A stretch of 64,000 nt of DNA from Cryptomeria japonica (Eukaryota; Streptophyta; Pinopsida; Cupressales; Cupressaceae): positions 192,407,619-192,471,618 of the forward strand of contig NC_081410.1 of the NCBI RefSeq assembly GCF_030272615.1. Reading direction: 5' to 3'. This document shows positions 11,157 to 21,759 of this stretch, one piece after another. Positions within the stretch are counted from its first letter, which is position 1. The number at the start of each line of letters is the position of its first letter. Position numbers and translations under genes: made by a program. The notes under the pieces are model-generated. The model was given only the letters and a program-made list of their open reading frames with translations, was not told where the DNA came from and made no database searches.

Positions 11157-13305
11157 TAGAGGCACATACTTCGTATGACGGATAGTGGACATTATGTAAT
11201 TTGACATTTTGTAGTCAGCCTGCGGGCCATACTTAGGACAGACAGTCCAATTTTGTACTCCGATATTATTGTGACATATGATATGATATGCATCGATATG
11301 ATGGGATGCAATATGTTATGACTGATGTTATTTTCCATGTATGGATGACTTATGCACTGTTGATGTATTATTGTGGAACATGTATGGATGCATTTTTATG
11401 TGTTTTTGATGCATTTATGAAATGGATAAAATGCTTGATGTGATGCACGATGTAATGCAAATGTACTAACCAAATGGATGCAGGATGCAGTATGTATGTT
11501 TAGGGAAATCAGAGCACTAGACCAAACTAACTATCCGAATGGATGGAAGAAATGTTAGTAAGAAGAAAATAAAACAGAGGACAGTTAGAGATGAAGAAAA
11601 ACTTGCTTTCAGTAATGCACTTTGTAGGTGAGAACCTTTATTTTAATGTAGCAAAATGGATGCGTAGCATCATGGCATTGAAGGCCAGAGCTGAAATGCA
11701 ACCCTTTTTGCAAAAGACAGACACATCACAAACAAACAACAATCACAAACAAAAAGAAAAAGACCATGATCCATCCCGGTCACTCTAAATCACTCAGTGA
11801 CATCATCGAGCAACATAGGAACATGATCGAAGCCAAAAATAAATCAGTAAAAAGATAAGATGCACAAATTCCAACAAATCAAACAAACACCTTGATCTTC
11901 ATTGTCAAAAGTTGAAAGTACTGATAGGACGATCATGCTATCTAGTTTCAGGACATGCGGTACCCCGTGTAAGACAGGACATAGTCTGGTTTCAAGTATA
12001 CCACACCCTGTGTAAGACCCATGATAGTAGTGACAAGGACAAATGATATTGATGGTAACACTCGATTGATATGACAATTGTGATCAGTTTGAATGTCTAG
12101 TTTGATTGAAAGAGTTCATCTATTTACGCATGATTTCATTAAAGCGCAGTGTTGGATTGCGAGTCGTTGGATGTATACTCAGTGAGTTGTCTATGCACAG
12201 AGGGGTTATTTATGTTTTTGTTTTGCTTTTCGAGTTTTTACAACTTTTTTGTGTTCATTTTTTTAGGACTTTATTTGACTTTTTAGGGATTTTTTTCAGG
12301 ACATTTTTCAATTTTTTTAAGAGATTTTTTTAGGACATTATTTGATTTTTTTGGATTATTTCAGGACATTTTTCAATTTTTATGATTTTGCCCCCAGTGT
12401 CTAGCAAGGCAAGGAATATGACAAATCAATAAATAGGCTTTCTGAAATGTTGGTGGATAGAGGGAAGACAAAGGCCTTTTAATAGGGATGCAATTTTCAA
12501 GGGCTATTGCGTGATGGGACAAGAGACTGGATATGACAATGTAAAGCAGGAACATGGCATGAGGGACATGTCAAGAGGTTTTTGAAACCATGTTTAAATT
12601 TTGCATCTTTATGTCAGATCAAGATCAAGGGATAGAAAAAGTGTATGGATAGTGATAAGATATGGATAGGATAAGCAAGACCAAGAATGGATAAGGGACA
12701 TAGACTGAAGGTCGGGGTAGGCTATGGGATAGTGGAAGAAAGTTGCAATAAGCTAGGGAATATGGATGAAAGGTTATAATAAGCAAATGGATAAAGACCA
12801 AAAGATATGATAGATGGAAAGCTACAAACAAGATGCATGATGCTCATGATGATCTTTAGCCTTGTCAAGATCAAAGGTGGAAAGGGAAACTGGACATGAG
12901 GGACAATAGGATATGAAGGGTAATGACAGGGGTTCGATAGGATAATGAAGGGCAATAGGATATGAAGGAGGAAACCTGCCCCCAAGTGTGGTGTGCAAGA
13001 AGTTCATAAATTACACATGATGTCTATTTGCTAGGTTTTCATCATGGTACTTGCCCAAAGCGCCTGTTTGCCAGGTTTTCACCACTGGATGAATTATTTT
13101 TGCTTTACTTTTTTTTTTTCTTTTTTTTTGTATTTTGACTTTTTAGTCGAAAATGGACACATGATAGGGGATGGAAGAAGGACTCAAACATATTTTTGTT
13201 TGGATAGTAGCCTTGAAAAAAAAATGGACCATGACCTTTAAAAGTATGCTCAAAGATGTTGGTAGGATAAGGAAATGGGAAAAGAGATGAAACTAAGGCA
13301 AGGAT
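11157..13305. other. N internal non-coding stretch between convergent ORFs
   Basis: I see no supported gene. The two ORFs converge on this stretch. It holds A/T-rich sequence with many ATGGAT/GATATG words (11270-11480), a T-rich block with repeated 'TTTTTTAGGACATTTTTCAA' units (12230-12390), and a purine-rich stretch on the plus strand (12600-13000) that could serve as a tract for second-strand priming or simply be low complexity. Confidence 0.5.
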
Positions 13306-16089
13306 TTATGCAAAGGATTGGATCAAAGGGATTGAAGGATGGAAAATATGCATTGGATAATAGGTAGGGTATTGGAAGAAATGTGCTTGAGTGGATGGAT
13401 ATGATGGCAAGATTGACATTGGCACACACCTTGAGGGGTGATGGACTGATGGAGGAAAGATGTATTTTGGATATTGAGATTTTGACGAAGGGAAGGCTAT
13501 GGATTTTGGGACATAAGGGCCCAAAACGGATGAAGAAGGTGGTGGAGAAATAGACTTGGAAGGTTTGGATGGAGGAATAGAAATTTTAGATGCCAATTTT
13601 GATGTTTCTTTAGGCTTTTGTACTTCAAGGAGCCGCTTAGGGATCCACATGGTTTTTGATTTTTCATGCTTTTGTGGTTCCTTGGAATGCATTGCTTGCA
13701 CAAGGGATTTAGGAACCCATATAGATTTTAACTTTGCTTTATTTTGCTCAGTGGGCCTTTGTGGCCTTTAGGATATTTCTTTTTCTTTATAGATCATATT
13801 GTTCTTTGTTTTGACATGTTGATTATATTGGACATGTTGATCCTTGAATACATGTGGATTTCTAGACTTATGACTTTTATTCTTGGCATCCAAATTGCTT
13901 GGAGGGGGAAAGGAATGCATGGATGGATATGATTGAAATGGAGTTCTTTTGGATTGATGAAATTTAATCAAGGATGTGTGCCTTTGCTGACCTTGCATAA
14001 AGGATGAAGGGATATAAGGACCTAAGATGGATGGAAGGTATGATGGGGAAGGTGTATGTTTTGATTTTGATGGAGGGATACCAATGTCTTGAGAGTGAGT
14101 TGTGTAGACATGACCCTTAAGAACTTCTTTGATATGGAGGGGTTCTTGCTTATGAAGATCTACTCCTTTGCCTTTATGAAAATCTTGAATTGTAGGATAC
14201 TCTTTTCTTTGGGAAGTAGATGCGAGTCCATTATGAGGTGGATATGATATGAGAGAAATAATGAGATCTTGAAGTGGATCAGATTGGACCAAAGAGGAAG
14301 AACCCATTGTTAATGTCAGAGGTTCATGAACATCTTGCACTGACATTTTAGAATCATGAAGGGGATTAGGATCATGAGGGGGACTAGGATTATGTAGTGG
14401 ACATGGTTCAATGATAGGCTCTTCAAGAGATGGAATGGGAGGAATAATGGGATCATCACAAGAAATACGATCTTGGAGTGTATATGGAGGATTAAGACAA
14501 GGAGATGGAGGAACAAGAGGATCTTGTGGATGATTTAAAGGAATAGTTTGATCTTGACAAGGAGGAAGATCATTGGAATCCTCTTTAAAGGTGCTTTGCT
14601 CTTGACTTTTAATGGGATCATCGGAAAGGATGGAAGGGATATCTTGATCTTTCTTAGGAAGTGGAATGTCAATGGGATTTGAAAGGACATTTTTTTCATG
14701 AAATGGAAGGGGATCATTTGGGATTGGATGGACTGGGATATCTTGATCTTGCTCAAGGAATGGAGTGTCAATAGGACTTTGGATAGGATGGACAAGAATA
14801 GGGGAATCATCGTGAGTGTCTGGGAACATGGGGTCTTGGTCAACAATTGGATGGGATGATAAGGTTTCAAGATCTTGATCTTGATCTATTTTAAGACACA
14901 TTTCTTCATGCTCTAAATTACCCTCTTGACATGAGGTTGGACTTTGGATATGCATGGGGGATTCTGACAAGGAATCAATGTTTTGGCATGAAGGAAATGC
15001 ACTTTGAACATTTGTGATGGATGCTGGCAAGGAATCAATGCTTGAACATGAGGAAGAGGGACTTCAAATGGGGTCCTCTAAAATAGGTAATGGCAATAAA
15101 GTGCATGGTGGCATTGGGTCTTGTATTTCTCAAACATGACAAGTATGTGCATCATGAATTGGATTATCTTGGCAATCAATTATGGATAGCCCTTGAATAA
15201 TTTCATCCTTGGGTGTATTGTTTGATGAGGACAATATGGAAGGTTCTTGTGAAACTTCGAAAGGTGTAGGGATAGATGCCACTGGAGAGTCAATTTGTTT
15301 GTGGGGGGATGAGGCATTGCTAGACATAAGTGTATTATTTTGATCTTCCTCAAAGAACTCACTTGGTAGTTTCTTTAAGATCATTGCAATAAAGCCACCT
15401 TTCTTTCGAGGTTTTGACATAGTTGTATCTGGAATTTGAACTTGTTTGGCAAGAAGTTGGTTCTGATCTGATGTCATGTTTTGATATTGGACTTGGTTCA
15501 ATTGTTCTGACATGTTTGAAACTTGGCTTGGTGTGTGTTGCAACCTTTGTTTTTGAATGTTTGGTTGTGGTTGGTGACATTGATATTCCACCATTGGTTG
15601 AACCATTTGTGGACATTGTATAGCTGGTTGGACATATTGTTGAAATTGGACCATTGGTTGTGTTGGTTGAAAATCTGATTGATAGTAAACACCTTCTTGT
15701 TCTTGTTGTGAAGGCACATAATGTTGTTGTCTCTTTTCTTGAAATTGTTTCATCATCTCTATTTGGGAGAGGAGAGCTGGTATGTCTGATCGTTCAAGAA
15801 GAGATCTTACATCAATTGGATCAATATTTGGATTTCAACCTAGAAATTTTTGAAACATTTTGGACATTTGTGATCTATTCTTCGCAATGTTTTTCACTTT
15901 TTGTTCCAATATCTCATTTTCTTGAGCTAGCTTCTCCTCTAGTTTTTGTATTTGGAGACTTGTTTCATCATAAAAAGTTTGATCGATATTGCCTTGTTGT
16001 TGGGTTGGATATAATTGTGATTGCATTGTCAGTTGATATGTCAAACTTTGTTGCATCATTGGTGCTTGGAACCTTGTTTCAATAGACAT
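13306..16089 (-). pseudogene. Unrecognised 927-codon Gln/Pro/Asp-rich ORF of N
   Basis: The start is ATG at 16089 (MSIETRFQAPMM) and the terminal stop is TAA at 13306. The whole span is one frame with only four internal stops: TGA at 15835, 15130 and 15064, and TAA at 13768. Residues about 20-85 are Gln-rich and then a coiled coil (QIQKLEEKLAQENEILEQKV). Residues about 110-220 are Gln-rich (QPTQPMVQFQQYVQ). Residues about 340-600 are rich in Asp, Gln and Pro with repeated QDQD and HDPxP words. LGPY(I/V)P occurs twice in the C-terminal basic part. I recognise no gag, protease or pol motif. By position it could be a highly diverged gag-like or structural protein of N. That is inference. Confidence 0.6.
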
Positions 16090-17535
16090 GTCACTATGCA
16101 ATGTTTTTGGGATTTTTTAAGGATGATGTATGATATGCAACTAAATGCAAACTAAATAGATGGAAATGCAATCTATGGCAAGAAGGCAACCTATGTTTTT
16201 GTTCTTTTTCAAGATTTTGACAAACTCATGAATGCAATTCTAAAAATGAGACCCTTAGGAAATTGAAATGATGTCTAGACCTCAAAGGACAAAAGGACCA
16301 AGTGACAAAAGGACAAAATGACAATGTCTCCCCTATATGCTTGGATACTAAGCTAGGTTTGACCAAATGACATTGATGACAAAAAGAGAAAAGGTTTGAT
16401 AAGGTCTAGACTTCTTAACAATGACTTAGGGTTTATCAAAGATTTGGATTACTCAAGTATGACAAAACCTAATTTTGACACTATATGCTAAGGGACAATT
16501 ACTATGCAAGTGACCCTAATATGATATGATAATGACCTAAGCTTGATGAAGAGACCTAGGGTATGCAAATGCAAAAGTATGACAATGGTATTACTCTAAT
16601 GCAAGAGGACATATGCAAAATGGATGACCCTTATTGATATGCAAAAGAGTATGACCTAGGTGAAACTTAACCTTGGTAATTGACAATAACTTTGCCAAAT
16701 GCAAACCTAGGATGAACCTAAATCTAAGTGACGTGAATGTTGAGACAAGATTTTGAACAATGTTTGACAACCATGTTTGAAGATGTTTTGAACTTTGTTG
16801 AATGAAATACTCTTGTTTTTAACCTCATTTTGAATCAATTTGTCTTGTTCTTGAAATGAGATACAATTCAACTTTTGACAAGCAAAGAATACAAGATATT
16901 TCAACTTAGACTCAAGACAATCATGCTCATTCCCACATTTCTTATGGTAGGAAAGGACATTAGGTACTTGAGAGGTAGACTCATTATGGGATTCAAGGAG
17001 AATACATAGATGCTTGACCCCACGTGCTCCCCTCCACGACACTCACTTCTCAGGGCAACCAAGCATTAGTCCCCATGGAAATCTCCCCATGGCAAACTTA
17101 GTATCTCTTCCAAGTATCTGAACTTGTCCTTCTCAAGCAACTAGAAGGGTTTTTGGTCTCTAAAAACAAGGTGTTTAGTAAGGATTTATGTTAAGTGTTA
17201 CTCCTTGATGTCACGCAAGTGTGATTGAGACATTAAGTCCACCAAGATACCAAACAAATGTAGTCATGCAAGCATGATTTAGACCATGAGGTCCTACTTA
17301 GATGTTGATATGAGAAAGAGTTCAAGGGTCATCACTTCCCAAGTAACTACAATTCCCACGTAACCCTTCCTTCAAAGCTTTTTCTCATCAGGTATTTATT
17401 TATAGTGAGTTAGAATGCCAAGGTATTCTAGTTGTACTCACTTTGGGTCATTCCCTTCTCATGATTGTCACTTGCTTGCAAAAGCAAATGGTCGGGAAGG
17501 CAGACCCTCTAAAGGTGACACACAATCAAAAACAT
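16090..17535 (-). other. N leader upstream of the long ORF
   Basis: This is a presumed untranslated leader on the minus strand. It is rich in CTAGG/CCTAGG and 'TATGACAA' words. A 111-codon open stretch (17042 to 16707, starting MSWRGARGVKHL) lies in it. It has no recognisable domain and may be an upstream ORF or chance. Confidence 0.35.
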
Positions 17536-18824
17536 GAGCATGGTATTGAAGATCTAGATTTCTGATCACCCTAAGAAGGATGAGAGCATACTCTCCTACT
17601 CCAATGTCAAACTCAACAATCAAAGAAAACACACATTCATTCCATCCTATTTAGAAATCATACTAGGTGCCTAAATATTAATTACAAACACAAAGTTTAG
17701 TTGTAGTCCAAGGCAACCTGCAAAACCCAAGTCAAAAGTTTGATATGTTTAGTCTTTGACTATCGAACCTGCATAAAACATGTTAGTAGTTTCATTTGTT
17801 GTCTTTGTCATGCGTATGCCAAGGTGCTGCACAGAGAATCAGTACCAAAAAAGCAAAAAGCAAAAACAAAATGCAAAACAAAATAATTTTCAAGTAAAAA
17901 CACTGCTTTTTTACCTCTATTTCTGGACTTTACACAAGCGCAAAATGCATGACACAGGTGCAGAATGCTTGACACAGGCGCAAAATGTCCTTGACACAGG
18001 CACATAATGCTTGACATAGGCGCAAATTGTCTCACACAGGCGCAGAAGTCCCCAGAAAGCCCTGCATTACCCTGTTTCTTGGGTTTTTAACCTGCAAATC
18101 AACTCAAAAGCACTCAAAAGCTTGGTTCAGTGGTTAGTTCACATCGGGTTCACCAATTAATGTAGCTAGGAATTCAGAAATCACCAAAATTGATTGATTG
18201 AGCATGGTATTGAAGATCTGGATTTCTGATCACCCTAAGAAGGATGAGAGCATACTCTCCTACTCCAATGTCAAACTCAACAATCAAAGCAAACACACAT
18301 TCATTCTATCCTATTTAGAAATCATACTAGGTGCCTAAATATTAATTACAAACACAAAGTTTAGTTGTAGTCCAAGGCAACCTGCAAAACCCAAGTCAGA
18401 AGTTTGATATGTTTAGTCTTTGACTATCGAACCTGCATAAAACATGTTAGTAGTTTCATTTGTTGTCTTTGTCATGCATATGCCAAGGTGCTACATAGAG
18501 AATCAGTACCAAAAAACCAAAAAGAAGAAACAGAATGCAAAACAAAACTGTTTTCAAGTAAAAACATTGCTTTTTTACCTCTATTTCTGGAGTTTACACA
18601 GGCACAGAATGCATGACACAGGCGCAAAATGCTTGACACAGGTGCAGAATGTCCTCGACATAGGCGCAAAATGCTTGACACAGGCGCAGATTGTCTCACA
18701 CAGGTGCAGAAGTCCCTTGAAAGCCCTGCATTACCCTGTTTCTTGGGTTTTTAACCTACAAATCAACTCAAAAGCACTCAAAAGCATGGTTCAGTGGTTA
18801 GTTCATGTCAAGTTCACCAATTAA
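17536..18824. repeat. 664 bp tandem duplication in N leader
   Basis: 17536-18199 and 18200-18824 are near-identical copies starting GAGCATGGTATTGAAGATCT. The first copy ends with a short piece resembling the LTR end (TGTAGCTAGGAATT at 18164), so the order is leader, LTR-end fragment, leader, LTR. Each copy holds six units of a roughly 20 bp motif, GACACAGGCGCAAAATGCTT (17930-18050 and 18594-18712). Confidence 0.8.
18801..18819 (-). other. Primer-binding site of N
   Basis: On the minus strand, five bases after the LTR end (GCTACA-TTAAT), it reads TGGTGAACTTGACATGAAC. The duplicate at 18138-18156 reads TGGTGAACCCGATGTGAAC. Element K has TGGTGAACCTGACGTGAAC at 57224. The shared form suggests one tRNA primer, which I cannot name. 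Confidence 0.6.
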
Positions 18825-20763
18825 TGTAGCTAGGAATTTGGAAATCATCACAAGCAAGTAGTATTAGTAATCTAGCTCAATCATGAAAGCTCAAATGCAA
18901 TGATCAATCCTAAACACATTCAATAAAGACATGAAAATAAAACATTCAAGATTTAAAAATTAAGCAAACCAAGTGCAGATTTGAATGTCTCCTTCATGTG
19001 GCTCCATTGTCCTTCTTTCTCCTTCAAATGGATTTGTTGTGGATCTCACCTACTAGTGCATGATCATGATATGAAAGCAAGTAGACAAGATAATTGCTCA
19101 AGAATACTCGAAGCGTGATTGATTCAACAAAGTAATTCAAACAAGTGATTATTATTAGCCGAGATTGAAGAAATTCATCCAATTTATAGACAAATTGGAG
19201 AAATGATCAAATTAGCATGATTCAATTAAAATGGAAATTGTAAATCAAAAATGTCAATTATGACAAATTATGCACTTTCTATGCAAAATTGATTGATTGT
19301 CAATTATGACAAAATTATGACAAATTTCTATGTCAAAAATTGATTGATTGTTAATTATGACAAATTATGACAAATCTCTATGTCATTCCCATGAAATTAG
19401 GAGAAAAATAGGAGAGAATTGAAAAATAGATGAAATAGAAATTAGGAAATTAGGAATTAGAAATTGATGAAAATTAGGACATTAGGAATTAAGAGAAATT
19501 AGGTGAATTAATTAATAATTTGTCATTTATTAATTAATTCACAAAAAGAGGAATAATTAGCCAATTAAATGAACATTTAATTGCAATGAGAAGACTTAGG
19601 ATAAACAAATAATTTATTAATCCTAAAGGGAGAAATGACAAACAAGGTTAAATGATTAAATCATGAAACCCTAGAAGATGAATTAGCAATGCAAAGATGA
19701 CAATTAGGTCTTGATGAAAGATAATTGACTCGATCATGATTCTGATTAACAAAGGACCAATGTGATAAATGATTTGATTGATAAATGCACCAATTGATGA
19801 GGAACAATGACTAATTGATCCAAATTGACATAATTGAGACAAACAACGATCGATGGCAAATTAATCGCAAAATGACAAAATTGACAAGAGGACAAGATTG
19901 ATGACAAAATAGATTGCAAGATGACAAGATTGAAAATGACCACGATCGATGACAAATCGATTGCAAAATGACAAAATCGAACATGACAACGATCGATAAT
20001 AAATCGATCGCAAAATGACAAGATTGAAAATGATAAGGATTGATGACAATTCGATTGCCTGATGATAAGATTGATAAGAGGACAAAACCCTAATTAGGAT
20101 TCATGATGTCCAAAATGATGACAAATGAGCATGCACATTGATGCGATAGGATAAGATCGATCAAAATCATGACTGGAGAGTGTTGTCGACAAGACCAAAT
20201 TTGAGAGTGAGACAAATGAAGAATGTAGACGAATGTCTCGATGCTCACAAATGATAAAGACCAAATGCATGACAAAGGAGAAATGTTAATGCGACGCAAA
20301 AAAACCTAAAATAAGGCAATGCGCAAATGTTAAAGTACGATTCCGCAAGCGTTGACCATTTTTAGGTGTCTATATTTTGCCCCTCTTTGAGACAATGTGA
20401 TTTTAAGCATTGTTTCAGAGAACAATAATGAAAATGCCCCAGACACTGACAATGACATATGCATGCCCCCCCGAGGAATTGGCCGGAAAACATGTAGAAA
20501 AGAGGCCAATTGATCGATAAAAATGATAGGATCGAACAGACTGACAATCAGAGATCGGATGCATGAAGGAAAAGTAATTGATGGTGCAAAAGACCATGAC
20601 CAGCATGAGATGGAGAGGGTGCACGTCCATCTATGCACTGACAAAGATCTATAAATGAGACCAAGAGAGTGAAAATTGCTCATTTGCACTAGCCAAAAAG
20701 GAGAATTTGTTGCTCTCAAAAAGGACACTTGTAGAGAAATGGAAAACATTCCAATGGAAGATT
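18825..20763 (-). repeat. Right LTR of N (5' LTR by inferred transcription)
   Basis: It is collinear with 6958-8899, including the GATCGAT array at about 19845-20075. Its outer end runs directly into the resumed L LTR at about 20764 (ACCCAACCCCATGG). Confidence 0.8.
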
Positions 20764-21739
20764 ACCCAACCCCATGGACCCTTTCAAACTCTGAAATGGT
20801 GATCTTTCTTTCACCCATGCACTTTATACCACTTTTTCACCTCTTTTTCTCTAGCGGGGTTGCTCCTGGACTCGCCTAGAATGAGGTGACAGTCATGTCA
20901 AAATAATTCTCTAGAAATTAAACCTGCATGTGTAGAATGTAAAGTGGTTTCCAACCATTTCCCAACTAGCCATGATGTCAACATGTGTGGGACTCATGGG
21001 ACAACCATATTTACAAGGAAATTGCTAATTACAAGCCAAAACTGGCTACTTGTGAATCAGATCCCTTAAACAAAATTAAATGCTAAATACAAAGCTTTAG
21101 AATGGAAATTATACCCTAAGAAACACTAATAAACCTCAATCCATCATTGGATTCATGGATTCAATCCATTAAAACCTCAAAGATTGCAAAAATTGACAAA
21201 AACAATGAAAAGTGCAGTCCAAAATCTTGTATTTTGAGTATTGCTTCCAAAATCCAAGTACACCAACCTTGGTAAATGTGTAAGAGAGGGTTTTTATAGC
21301 CTTCCCATGTGTGGATTACTTCCATGGCATTGAGAAATCCCTAGCTTCAATGTTGAACCAATTTCAGGATAAAAAGTTGTCATGACAACTTTTTTGCAAC
21401 TTTGTGTTTTTTCCACTTTTGGCCTCTCCAACTCATGAGACCTGTTCTAAATCATCACATATGGCATTTAAAACATTCCTAAGACCTATTTATCCCTCTC
21501 AAATTCTTTTACCAACTTTTGACACCTTTGACCAACAAAAAGGCCAAAAACCTACTCAAACACACTATTTACACAAAAATACAAACCTAAGTAAAATGAA
21601 CTCAACCTAGGCCTACATTGACACCAAATACTCACTCTTGGACCCTCCTAGAGTCCTTATTCACTACTGACTTGGCTAGGTTCAGTACAAGCCAAAATTT
21701 GCAAAACAAGAAAGCTAGGACCTAGGTGCTCCTACACCA
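20764..21739 (-). repeat. 3' LTR of L, proximal part
   Basis: It matches 27058-28035, from CCCCATGGACCC to the terminal ACACCA. It joins the L polypurine tract. Confidence 0.85.
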
Positions 21740-21751
21740 TTCTCCCTAACA
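21740..21751 (-). other. Polypurine tract of L
   Basis: On the minus strand TGTTAGGGAGAA lies directly before the LTR start (TGGTGTAGG). Confidence 0.6.
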
Positions 21752-21759
21752 AAAAGAGA

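Larger units (their letters stand above)
6958..20763 (-). mobile_element. Element N: 13.8 kb non-autonomous LTR element with antisense PMD ORF
   Basis: It has LTRs of about 1.94 kb (6958-8899 and 18825-20763). The primer site next to the right LTR reads on the minus strand, giving the element minus orientation. Transcribed that way it would carry a leader with a 664 bp tandem duplication, a 927-codon ORF (16089 to 13306), and then a PMD ORF on the opposite strand (9328-11156). I see no reverse transcriptase, RNase H or integrase, so mobilisation would depend on another element. It lies in the 3' LTR of L. About 190 bp of that LTR is missing at the right junction, so no target duplication is visible. 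I do not see a clear polypurine tract at the left LTR. Confidence 0.75.

Noticed and set aside
13768-15030. Host gene for a proline-rich protein
   Set aside because: It lies between paired LTRs of N and shares a frame with neighbouring segments of the same element ORF.
16707-17042. 111-codon ORF starting MSWRGARG as a separate gene
   Set aside because: No domain, no partner frame and a position in the presumed leader. It is mentioned in the leader entry but not called as a gene.
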